64,000 nucleotides of DNA from JADJOY01 sp016713535 [NCBI: Deltaproteobacteria bacterium]. GTDB taxonomy: Bacteria; JADJOY01. The notes below the pieces were generated by a model. It did not search any database. It saw nothing but the letters and a program-made list of their open reading frames with translations, and was not told the DNA's origin. The translations under genes and the position numbers were made by a program. Positions 56,995 through 64,000 of this stretch are shown here, in pieces. The DNA lies in NCBI GenBank assembly GCA_016713535.1, contig JADJOY010000020.1, forward strand, positions 216,769 to 280,768, read 5' to 3'. Each line of letters starts with the position of its first letter. Position 1 is the stretch's first letter.

Positions 56995-57293
56995 CGTCGT
57001 AGGGCCGCGGGCGATAGCGGATGCCACAGGTCGCCAAGAATGTCGATCCCGGAACGGACCTCGGCTCGATCCCCGGGGTCGGGAGGGCCCGCCGCCGGCG
57101 GGCCGGCTCATCTGGACGGCGCCGCTTTCGCCCGGCGCAAACTGCCGCTCGGGGGCCGCATGTGGCCCGCATATGGCCCGTCGGGACCAGGCGCCACCTG
57201 ACCCTATTCTGGATTTTGTTGAGAATTTTCAGGGGCATCCGCCTTGCAGATGCAGCGCGTCACGAGCTGCGAATCACACAGGAGGCTGCCCCC
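56995..57293. other. Intergenic region with repeat-like stems and probable promoter
   Basis: Holds a GGGCCCGCCGCCGGCGGGCC stem (about 57086-57106) and a closely repeated GGCCGCATGTGGCCCGCATA with TGGCCCG (57158-57180). A less GC-rich stretch (57205-57235, CTATTCTGGATTTTGTTGAG) may be the promoter of the zinc-ribbon gene. No gene found. Confidence 0.45.
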
Positions 57294-57698
57294 GTGAGTG
57301 CCGGCCGAGCGTACAAGTCCGCCGTCGATGCGTTCGATTTCTTCGAGGTCAGCGTCGTGTGTCGTGACTGCGATCACAGCGACGGGCACCACCTCGTTCG
57401 CACCTGGTGGAGCGCGCCGAACCGAACGGCCGGCTGGGATGCCCCGACCACCTCGGGAACCACGTATTCGGTCGGCGCGACGCTCAAGGGCCTCAGCGCG
57501 CAGCGAACACGCTTCGGCGGTGAGTCGCGCTGCAACGGCTGCGGCGCGACGATGAAGTGGGCGATCATCACCGATCGCTCGCGGGTGGTGTCGATCAGCC
57601 TCTCCGATCCTCTCGAGCCCCTCCGCCTCGTCGTGCGCGACCATCATCACGCGCCGGCGAGCCGCGGGGTCACTGACACTCACCCGTCGAGTTCGTGA
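57294..57698 (+). CDS. Zinc-ribbon-like hypothetical protein
   Basis: 134 residues. Two CxxC pairs, VVCRDCDHSDGHH and SRCNGCGATMKW, about 50 residues apart can bind zinc. The first half also has HLVRTWWSAPNRTAGWD. GTG 57294 has a perfect AGGAGG at 57280-57285, which decides the start although the frame stays open upstream. No signal peptide or membrane segment. I do not recognise a family. Confidence 0.7.
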   Translation: MSAGRAYKSAVDAFDFFEVSVVCRDCDHSDGHHLVRTWWSAPNRTAGWDAPTTSGTTYSVGATLKGLSAQRTRFGGESRCNGCGATMKWAIITDRSRVVSISLSDPLEPLRLVVRDHHHAPASRGVTDTHPSSS

Positions 57699-57719
57699 CG
57701 CTAGCGCCCCGGGTCTGAA

Positions 57720-57860
57720 CGCCGTTCGATCGGCTGGCGGCCGACGGGGTGGCCGCGCTCCAGCCCGTCGATCACGCTCGAGTGGCTGGAGCGTCGTTGC
57801 TCCGTCGCCGACCCGGCGGTTCGGCCGCTCCGCCGCCCCACCGGCGACCGCCGCTTTCCA
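57720..57860. repeat. Degenerate hairpin modules
   Basis: CGATCGGCTGGCGGCCGACG, TGGCCGCGCTCCAGCCCGTC and GGAGCGTCGTTGCTCCGTCG (stem GGAGC/GCTCC) are weaker versions of the CTGGAGCG..CGCTCCGTCGG module. No gene between 57699 and 57914. Confidence 0.6.
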
Positions 57861-57914
57861 CGTGCGGCCCGGCTGTGCGATCCCTCCGCGGATTCGCACA
57901 CGGGAGCCCACTCC

Positions 57915-58706
57915 ATGCCGACCTACTCCGAGATCCGCGTCGACGTCGCGGACGGCGTCGCCACGCTCACGCTGAATCGCCCCGAGGAACGCAACGCCAT
58001 GACGCCCGCGATGGGCGAGGAGGTCCAGGACGCGTGCCGCGAGCTCACGTCGCTGCCCGGGCTTCGCGCGGTGATCGTTACCGGCGCGGGCTCCGCGTTC
58101 GCCGCGGGCGGGAAGTTCGACTTCATCGAGGACGTGACCAACCTGCCCGCGGAGGAGCGGCGGCTCAGGATGAAGTGGTTCTATCGGCTCTTCCTGGCGA
58201 TCGCCGACGTGCCGGTGCCGACCATCGCCGCCATCAACGGCCACGCGATCGGCGCGGGACTGTGCTTCCCGCTGGCGTGTGACCTCCGCATCGCCGCGGA
58301 GGGCGCCAAGCTCGGCCTCAACTTCGTGACGCTCGGGCTGCATCCGGGCATGGGCGGGTCGTTCCTGCTGCCGCGCCTGGTCGGCGTCGCGCGCGCCGCC
58401 GACCTGATCCTCACCGGGCGGCTCGTGGAGGCCACCGAGGCCCGCGAGATCGGGCTGGTGAGCGAGGTGGTTCCCGCCGAGCGCCTGCTGCCGCGCGCCC
58501 GCGAGCTCGCCTCCGTGATCGCCCGCAACGCGCCCATCGCCGTGCGCCAGGCCAAGGAGTCGCTCTACAAGAACCTCGGCGCGACCCTCGACGAGGCGCT
58601 CGATCGCGAGGCGTTCTCGCAGGCGATCGACTACGGCACCGCCGACCTGCGCGAAGGCCTCAGCGCCGCGCGAGAGAAGCGCAAGCCCACCTTCCGCGGC
58701 GAGTGA
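57915..58706 (+). CDS. Enoyl-CoA hydratase/isomerase (crotonase) family protein with altered catalytic position
   Basis: 263 residues. Crotonase fold: VATLTLNRPEERNAM, AGSAFAAGGKFDFI (oxyanion hole), PTIAAINGHAIGAGLCFPLA (second oxyanion Gly), GLHPGMGGSFLLPRLVG, LTGRLVEATEAREIGLVSEV. The hydratase Glu of the usual GLPE segment is replaced (LGLNFVTLG), so plain enoyl-CoA hydration is doubtful; isomerase, hydrolase or other CoA chemistry is possible. ATG 57915. No fatty-acid genes adjoin it. Confidence 0.88.
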   Translation: MPTYSEIRVDVADGVATLTLNRPEERNAMTPAMGEEVQDACRELTSLPGLRAVIVTGAGSAFAAGGKFDFIEDVTNLPAEERRLRMKWFYRLFLAIADVPVPTIAAINGHAIGAGLCFPLACDLRIAAEGAKLGLNFVTLGLHPGMGGSFLLPRLVGVARAADLILTGRLVEATEAREIGLVSEVVPAERLLPRARELASVIARNAPIAVRQAKESLYKNLGATLDEALDREAFSQAIDYGTADLREGLSAAREKRKPTFRGE

Positions 58707-58719
58707 CGCTCGGCGCGCG

Positions 58720-59178
58720 TCAGCGCGCGGGCTCGAGCTTCCCCGGCCGGCGCAGCATCTTCTCGACGTCGGTGACGTGGATCTCCTCGTCGTGAATCAT
58801 CCGGCGTGCGTACTCCTCGAGGGTGACGCTCTTGCCCTCCACGAGAGCGTGGAGCGCGCGATACGCGGCGAGCCCGGCGAGCTCGTGCTCCATCGCCTCG
58901 TGCAGGATCTGATCGATGTCGTGCTTGTGGGACTCGAGCAGCTTGCCGATCGCGAGCGACGGATGGCCGCCCAGCGCCGTGATGTGCTCGCCGGCCTGCG
59001 TGGCGTGCGCCATGGCCTCGTTCGCCTGCTCGCGCATCCAGGACACGATCGGGATGCGCCCGTGGCCGAACACCATGAACGAGTAGTGGACGTAGCGGAC
59101 GACCCCGGCCAGCTCGGTCTCGAGGATCGTGTTGAGCGCTGCTATCACGGCGTTCTCGTCGTAGCTCTTCTGCAACAT
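58720..59178 (-). CDS. Bacterioferritin/ferritin-like diiron protein
   Basis: 152-residue four-helix bundle. Diiron ligands appear in order: ETELAGVVRYVHYSF (Glu), REQANEAMAHA (Glu..His), HEAMEHELAGLAAY (Glu) and RMIHDEEIHVTDVEKML (Glu..His), the ExxH pattern of bacterioferritin. The heme-ligand Met of Bfr is not obvious. Stores or oxidises iron and protects from peroxide. ATG 59178 with CAGGAG upstream. Convergent with the crotonase gene (13 bases apart). Confidence 0.88.
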   Translation of the reverse strand: MLQKSYDENAVIAALNTILETELAGVVRYVHYSFMVFGHGRIPIVSWMREQANEAMAHATQAGEHITALGGHPSLAIGKLLESHKHDIDQILHEAMEHELAGLAAYRALHALVEGKSVTLEEYARRMIHDEEIHVTDVEKMLRRPGKLEPAR

Positions 59179-59221
59179 GGGTCGCTCCTGCGATGGTTCG
59201 GGTGAAGGTCTCGGCTCCGCT

Positions 59222-59959
59222 TCAGGTCCGCGCCGACGGCGCGTCGAGCTCGGGGTAGTGCCGGAAGATGCCGTCCTCGTTGAACGAGATGCGGCGCTCC
59301 GACGCCAGATAGGCGGCGATTCGAGGGCGGGCGGCGACCGCGTCGTGGAGCGCGACCACCTTCGGGTGCCGCCTCTCGAGACGGCGCATGGTGCGAGGGA
59401 ACGCGTACCGAAGCCCCGCGAGCACCTGGAAGAGCGAGAGATCCGCGTACGTGAGCGAGCGGCCCAGCAGGTAGCGGCCGCGGCCGTGCTCCAGGGCACG
59501 CTCGAAGTAGCCCAGGAACTTGGGACACCGCTCCTTGCGGAAGCTCTCGGCACGGCGCCGCGCTTCGTCACGCTGGTCATCGTAGTAGAGGCCGCTCGAG
59601 ATCGGATGGTGCGTGTCGTGCGCTTCCGCGACCCAGTCGGCGAGTGTCAGCTGCAACTGGTTCGTGAAGAGTCGGCTTCCCTCGTCGCGCGGCGCGAGCC
59701 CGTGACGCGCACCGAGGAAGAGCAGGATGTTCGCGGTCTGGCCGATCAGGAGCCGCCCCGCCCTGAGGAACGGCGGGGCGAACGAGGGCCGCGCGACGTC
59801 GTCGCGGCCCAGGAGCGCGAGCATCGCCCGGACTCCACCGCCGTCGTCGTCCGAGGTGCGCGCCACGTCCACGTACGGAGCCGCGGCCTCTTCCAGCGCG
59901 AGCCGCACGAACTCGCCGCGCCCCTGGATCGACGGCCAGTAGTAGAGCTCGTAGCGCAT
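59222..59959 (-). CDS. Glutathione S-transferase family protein
   Basis: 245 residues. Thioredoxin-like N-domain (MRYELYYWPSIQGRGEFVRL, with a Tyr near the active-site position; FAPPFLRAGRLLIGQTANIL contains the cis-Pro/Ser region) and an all-helical C-domain (LADWVAEAHDTHHPIS, LLGRSLTYADLSLFQVLAGL with the N-capping SYADL motif). Conjugates or reduces electrophiles using glutathione. ATG 59959 with GGAGGAG upstream. 43 bases from the ferritin gene on the same strand. Confidence 0.9.
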   Translation of the reverse strand: MRYELYYWPSIQGRGEFVRLALEEAAAPYVDVARTSDDDGGGVRAMLALLGRDDVARPSFAPPFLRAGRLLIGQTANILLFLGARHGLAPRDEGSRLFTNQLQLTLADWVAEAHDTHHPISSGLYYDDQRDEARRRAESFRKERCPKFLGYFERALEHGRGRYLLGRSLTYADLSLFQVLAGLRYAFPRTMRRLERRHPKVVALHDAVAARPRIAAYLASERRISFNEDGIFRHYPELDAPSART

Positions 59960-60057
59960 CGGCGCTCCTCCGCGGCGGCTCGCCATGACCCGGCGCGCCG
60001 TCCGGCAGCGTGCCCAAGAGCACCTGCGCGCCGCAAAGCGACGGACCGTGCGAACGA

Positions 60058-61773
60058 TCACCGCGCCGCGGCGAACCGGATCGTGCCGAAGTGCGCGGGC
60101 TCGAGCAGCGAGTCGCGGGGCATCGAGGCCCACGTCAGCCACTCGGGGCCGTTCGGTCCGGCGCTCACGTGCCGAGCCAGGTTCGCGCGCCAGCGCTCGC
60201 CAGGGAGCGGCGCCGTGCGGCCCAGCGACGCGAACGGGATCGCCACCTCGGCGCTCCACGCGTCGCCGTCGCGCGCGACGGCGCTCACCAGGCTGGCGGC
60301 GTTCCACTCGAGCCCTCGGCCGCCGTGCTCGCGGTCGTAGATCGCGCCCGCGGCGCTCACGATCACCTGGAAGAACGGCGCGTCGCCGCTGGCGCCAGCG
60401 CGCGGCTCGCGCGACGGGGCGAGGAACACCTCGACCTCGTCGTCGTCCCAGATGCGATCGCCATCGCGGCTCCGCGCGGCGGCGCGCAGGGCTCCCGGGT
60501 CCGGATCGGCACAGCGAAACGCGACGTAGAGTCGCTCGGCGTCGTGGGCCAGCCAGGCGAGCGTCGCGCGCGCGGGAGGCTCGGGGGCATCCGGCAGCGG
60601 CAAGAACGCGGCGAGCGGCGTGAGACGTCGCCAGGCGTCGTCGTCGAGGCTCCCGTCGATCGATGGGGCCGAGTCGATCGCTCCCACGTCGACCGAGGGC
60701 GATGCTCGGAAGGTGGCTTCGCCGACGCCGCCGACACGGAGCTCGGCGCTCGGCGCCTCGGGAACCAGATGCTCCTCCCGCAACAGCCGCGCCGCCTCCT
60801 GCGCGGCGAGCGCATGCCCGGTCGCGTTGGGGTGCCAGGGATCCGTCGCCACCAGCCGGAGCTCGGCGGGCGGCAGCGCGCGGAACGCGTCCGCCAGGTC
60901 GAGCGTCGGGATCTCGAGCGCGACGCCGATCTCGACGATGCGGCGGCGCACCGCTTCCAGACCATCATCGGTGGCGCCCAGCATCGGAAACACCACCAGC
61001 GCGGTGCGCGCTCCCGCGGCCGCGGCGTGATCGCGGATGCGCCGGTACGCGGCGGCGTTGGCTTCCGCCTGTGGATCGAGGATCGGTGCCGCGGCCGCGC
61101 CATGCGAGAAGCGCGCCCCGGCGCGCTGGGCGAAGCGCGCCAGAGCAGAGCGCTCCGTTATCGCGCGCGCCCGTGGACCCGCACCGAGCACCAGCGGAAC
61201 GAGCGGCGGCGCGTACTCGCGGATCACGATGCCGTCACGCGTCGTCGACTCGACCTGGCGCGGACCGAGATCGTTGGCGCACGCGGCGACCAGTACGAGG
61301 TCGGGCTGGATCGCAAGGCCGCTGCGCTCGAGCCAGAGGGCCTCCTGCCGCGCGTTGTAGCCGATCGTCCCGCCGTTCCACACCTCGATCCGGGTGGTGG
61401 CGCCGCCGAGCAGACTCTCCAGCACCTTCGGATAGGTGCGCTCGAGCGGGATCCCCGCGCCGTAGGTGATCGAGTCGCCGAGCGCCAGGATGCGAAACGT
61501 GCCAGGCGGCTTGGCGAGCGGCCGCTCGTCGCCGCGGAAGCCGAGCGAGTCGTGGGTGATCTCGGCGAGCTGCGCACCCGGCACCCGCTCGTAGCCGAGC
61601 TCGCCGGGCGCGGGCCGGTGGAGCACCGTCCGCACGTCGCCCGGCGGAAAGCGCAGCTCGGTCACCAGCCGCGGGCGCTCGGCGATGCGCGCCACGCCTT
61701 CACCCGCGAGCAACGCGATCGAGGCCGCGAGCACGAGCAACCGAGTGCGTCGCGGTGGGCGAGTGTGGGACAT
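60058..61773 (-). CDS. SGNH/GDSL hydrolase with C-terminal CBM9-like domain
   Basis: 571 residues. N-terminal membrane anchor or signal (RLLVLAASIALLAGEG). The SGNH domain has block I LALGDSITYG (Ser101), WNGGTIGYNARQ, block III-type LVAACANDLG (Asn167) and block V TDPWHPNATGHALA. After about residue 375 a DOMON/CBM9-type sandwich follows: PSIDGSLDDDAWRR, AERLYVAFRCADPD, DDDEVEVFLAPS, EVAIPFASLG, GERWRANLAR. Likely deacylates or deacetylates a surface glycan. ATG 61773. Last gene of a unit with the HEAT protein and glycosyltransferase. Confidence 0.9.
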   Translation of the reverse strand: MSHTRPPRRTRLLVLAASIALLAGEGVARIAERPRLVTELRFPPGDVRTVLHRPAPGELGYERVPGAQLAEITHDSLGFRGDERPLAKPPGTFRILALGDSITYGAGIPLERTYPKVLESLLGGATTRIEVWNGGTIGYNARQEALWLERSGLAIQPDLVLVAACANDLGPRQVESTTRDGIVIREYAPPLVPLVLGAGPRARAITERSALARFAQRAGARFSHGAAAAPILDPQAEANAAAYRRIRDHAAAAGARTALVVFPMLGATDDGLEAVRRRIVEIGVALEIPTLDLADAFRALPPAELRLVATDPWHPNATGHALAAQEAARLLREEHLVPEAPSAELRVGGVGEATFRASPSVDVGAIDSAPSIDGSLDDDAWRRLTPLAAFLPLPDAPEPPARATLAWLAHDAERLYVAFRCADPDPGALRAAARSRDGDRIWDDDEVEVFLAPSREPRAGASGDAPFFQVIVSAAGAIYDREHGGRGLEWNAASLVSAVARDGDAWSAEVAIPFASLGRTAPLPGERWRANLARHVSAGPNGPEWLTWASMPRDSLLEPAHFGTIRFAAAR

Positions 61774-61781
61774 GGCCTCGG

Positions 61782-62759
61782 TCACTCCCTTTCCCTCGCG
61801 CCGCGCACGGCACCCGGCTCTCGGGCACCCGCCAGCCACGCCGCGCTGCGCGCGTAACCGCGCACGACCGGATCGGCATCCGCGACGTGCGCGGCGAGGG
61901 TGGCGGCCGCCGCCGGCTCCCGGACGGCGCGGGCGTGGAGCAACCAGGCCGCGCGGCGCGCGGTGGCCGGATCACGGCTCCCGAGGAACGCCGCACCGCA
62001 GTCGCCCACCGCGGCCTCGACCTCCGCGAGCGCGCGAGCGGTGCCCATGGCGACCCACGGATCGGGATCGCCGAGACGCGCGCAGAGCGACGCGACGGCT
62101 TCGGGGTCGCGTGGCCGCGCCGCCGCGAGTGCGACCACCGCCGCGGCGCGGACCTGCGCGAGTGGGTCGCCGAGTGCGCCGGTCACGGCAGCGGCCGCCA
62201 CGGCGCTCGCGCGCTCGCCGCGCCGCGCGAGCCCGCCGAGGGCCGCGACCCGCGGCCCCAGCTCCGCTCCTCCGAGAGCGGCGAGCAACACGGGCTCGGT
62301 GAGTGCCGCGTCGTCGAGGGCCGCCAGCGCGCTCGGGCGCGAACGCGCGTTCTGGTCCTCATCGGCGAGCCGCGCGCGAAGCGCCGCGCGTGCCTCGGCG
62401 TGGGTCACGGTCCAGCGCGCCAGCCTTCGACCGCCGCGAGCCGTACCTCGACGTCGCCATCGGCGCTCGCGGTCGCGAGCGGATCGATGGCGGCGGTGAC
62501 CGACTCCGCTCATCGAGCCGAGCGCCACGCACACGCGGCGCCGCTCGAGCGCCGTGCCCGTCGCCAGCAGCTCGGCGAGCGGCCGCACCGCCGGCTCGCC
62601 GGCCTTCGCCAGCTCCGCGACCGCCTCGTCGGCGGGCTGCAGGCCACCGGCGCGAAGTGCGTGGGTCCAGGCCGTGATCTCGTCGGCCCGAGCCCCGGTG
62701 GCGAACGCCCCGATCGCAAGCGCCAGCACCCCAACCCAGCGCGACGCGCGCCGGCTCAC
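61782..62759 (-). CDS. HEAT-repeat protein with signal peptide (double compensating frameshift)
   Basis: 325 residues. GTG 62759 overlaps the TGA of the upstream glycosyltransferase (GTGA). Signal WVGVLALAIGAFATGARA. Repeated helical units (VRPLAELLATGTALERRRVC, ALAALDDAALTEPVLLAALG, PDPWVAMGTARALAEVE, DPVVRGYARSAAWL) are PBS-lyase/HEAT-type. Between about 62415 and 62505 the encoded segment is unnaturally Arg-rich. The neighbouring frame reads ESVTAAIDPLATASADGDVE then VRLAAVEGWRAG, so an extra G near 62505 and a missing base near 62415 are likely. Periplasmic scaffold. Confidence 0.8.
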   Translation of the reverse strand: MSRRASRWVGVLALAIGAFATGARADEITAWTHALRAGGLQPADEAVAELAKAGEPAVRPLAELLATGTALERRRVCVALGSMSGVGHRRHRSARDRERRWRRRGTARGGRRLARWTVTHAEARAALRARLADEDQNARSRPSALAALDDAALTEPVLLAALGGAELGPRVAALGGLARRGERASAVAAAAVTGALGDPLAQVRAAAVVALAAARPRDPEAVASLCARLGDPDPWVAMGTARALAEVEAAVGDCGAAFLGSRDPATARRAAWLLHARAVREPAAAATLAAHVADADPVVRGYARSAAWLAGAREPGAVRGARERE

Positions 62760-64000
62760 GGCCGTACCTCGCGGTCCGCGCGCAGCGGCGCCATGAACTG
62801 TGCGTCGGCGAGGCTCCACAGGCGCTCGCGATGCGCGTCGATACCGCCGTCGCGCGCGTTCCAGCGCCAGCTCGCTTCGCTGAGCGCGCCGACGAGGTTG
62901 AGCACGGCCGCGACCGCGAGCGTGGCGAGCCCCGCCGCCCGAACGCCACGCCCAGCGCGGGCCGCCACGGGGACCACCACCACCGCGGCGGCGAACCACC
63001 ACGGCACGAGCTCGGTGGTGAGGCGCGCGCCGTAGCAGTGCCCGCCGTACCACTGCGGGAACGCACCGACCGCCAGCAGGTGCCCCATCGTCAGCGCGGC
63101 GCTCGCCGCCACGAGCCGAGGATCACCGAGCTCGGCGCGGCGGCGCCACGCCACGACGTAGAGCCACGCGACCCACGGCACGAAGACCAGGGTTCCCCGC
63201 GACGGGCTGATCAGGTTGCCCGCGAGCCCGAGCGGCAGGCCGGCGAGCGCGAGCCTGCTCGCCTCGTAGTACGGCGGAACGATCGTGCCGCGGGTGGCGA
63301 GCGACCACGCGGCGAACGGCACCAGCCAGAGCGCGGCGCCAGCGCCGGCCGCCGCGAGCACGCGCGTCGAGCGGGCGCGCGTCCCGATCAGCGCGACGAG
63401 CGCGACGGCGGAGAGCGTGGCCGTGGGCCGGAAGAGGTACGCCCACGCGAGCAGCCCGCCGATCGCCCAGCCGTTCGGCCGGCGCTGGTCCCGTTCGGCG
63501 CGCACCCACAGCCACAGCGCGAGCGCCACGCACACCAGCGCACCGTCGTGGGACCAGAGCCCACGCGAGGCCGTGCTCGCGAGCTGCGAGCCGAGCATCG
63601 CCGCCGCGACCAGCGCCACGCTCGCGGCGGGCCGCAGCCGCGTCCGCGCCATGCCGTAGAACGGCGCCGCCAGCCCACCCGAGAGGAGCGCCGCGAGGAC
63701 CCGGTTCAGGCGCCGCTCGGCGCGCGGCTCGTACCGTCCGAGCTCGTCCACCGCCGGCCAGCCCAGCGCGCGAGCGATCGCCGCGGCCGGCGCCGCGACG
63801 ATCGCCGTGCCGACCGGGAACAGGTGGTAGTAGTGCCCGCGCGCGACCTCCACCCGGTAATCGGGCGACCGCGCCTCGGCGCCCGGGCTCAGCTCCACGC
63901 CGGGCTCGAGAGCGACCCCATCCAGCCGGAGCGTGCCACGGGTGGCGAGCGCATCCGACGCCAACATCAGGTACTTGTGGTCGGTGATCTGCACCACCGG
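62756..64000 (-). CDS. Polytopic glycosyltransferase (family 39/ArnT-like), 5' end outside window
   Basis: At least 414 residues with about ten helices (LNRVLAALLSGGLAAPFYGM, RPAASVALVAAAMLGSQLAS, LLAWAYLFRPTATLSAVALV, AGLPLGLAGNLISPSRGTLV, ...). The loop after the first helix begins TDHKYLMLASDALATRGTL, matching the DxxxY..A..L pattern of lipid-sugar-dependent transferases. The N-terminal catalytic Asp helix lies beyond 64000. Likely adds a sugar to a surface polymer or protein. Overlaps the HEAT gene by four bases. Confidence 0.78.
   Translation of the reverse strand, partial: PVVQITDHKYLMLASDALATRGTLRLDGVALEPGVELSPGAEARSPDYRVEVARGHYYHLFPVGTAIVAAPAAAIARALGWPAVDELGRYEPRAERRLNRVLAALLSGGLAAPFYGMARTRLRPAASVALVAAAMLGSQLASTASRGLWSHDGALVCVALALWLWVRAERDQRRPNGWAIGGLLAWAYLFRPTATLSAVALVALIGTRARSTRVLAAAGAGAALWLVPFAAWSLATRGTIVPPYYEASRLALAGLPLGLAGNLISPSRGTLVFVPWVAWLYVVAWRRRAELGDPRLVAASAALTMGHLLAVGAFPQWYGGHCYGARLTTELVPWWFAAAVVVVPVAARAGRGVRAAGLATLAVAAVLNLVGALSEASWRWNARDGGIDAHRERLWSLADAQFMAPLRADREVRP

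Overview
The window is 64 kb of very GC-rich (roughly 70%) chromosome from a Gram-negative bacterium. An outer membrane is implied by many lipobox lipoproteins and a beta-barrel protein, and meso-DAP murein by an Mpl ligase. A secreted phospholipase-like protein with a MopE-type metal-binding motif and an Arg-rich membrane tail, PKD-type lipoproteins, FHA and TPR regulators and small CxxCH cytochromes fit a Myxococcota/deltaproteobacterial-type lineage such as a soil or freshwater MAG. That placement is inference. I saw no rRNA, tRNA, CRISPR array, phage module or transposase.

Layout. 1-1940: a HisKA_2 sensor kinase and its response regulator. 2183-4911: a b561-like/pentaheme cytochrome coupled to an unknown protein. 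4943-6079: a tandem repeat array. 6080-7968: epimerase and acyltransferase. 8175-14872: two large lipoproteins, a hotdog-fold protein and a metallophosphoesterase. 14912-18420: an operon of membrane proteins with a CPBP protease, then an AHSA1 protein. 18981-25665: a DUF3574 lipoprotein, AroE-like, D-Ser/D-Thr-type PLP enzyme, NnrS, a carotenoid-type membrane protein and GalT. 25989-29663: NTF2-like, PI-PLC-like and LCAT-like secreted proteins. 29980-33103: cytochrome c, enolase superfamily, moeA and DUF309. 33180-37351: NTF2-like, sulfatase-like, methyltransferase and a GspF/PilC-like protein. 37904-47209: a long minus-strand block with FHA, TPR/cNMP, a murein-recycling cassette (mpl, a ClpX-zinc-finger/LD-carboxypeptidase fusion, serine hydrolase), a degenerate GGDEF protein, Hsp70 and a TVP38 protein. 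47348-53723: a beta-barrel, a broken secreted protein and two tandem lipase-like lipoproteins. 53973-56936: the three-gene proton-translocating transhydrogenase pntAA-pntAB-pntB. 57294-64000: zinc-ribbon protein, crotonase, bacterioferritin, GST, SGNH hydrolase with a CBM9-like domain, HEAT repeats and a membrane glycosyltransferase.

Two features cut across the window. First, most gene-free stretches are built from a small vocabulary of GC-rich hairpin modules in different combinations; at one place they form a five-copy array with an alternating A-B-A-B-A order. Second, about fifteen otherwise good genes carry single-base frameshifts, often in short G/C runs, and two carry an in-frame TAG. 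The protein sense resumes cleanly on both sides, which suggests consensus indels from long-read assembly more than gene decay. Affected genes are annotated over their full reconstructed span.

The strongest novelty candidates are a ClpX-type zinc finger fused to an S66 LD-carboxypeptidase next to mpl, a lipoprotein with two copies of an unrecognised six-cysteine domain with conserved spacing, and the modular hairpin repeat system.
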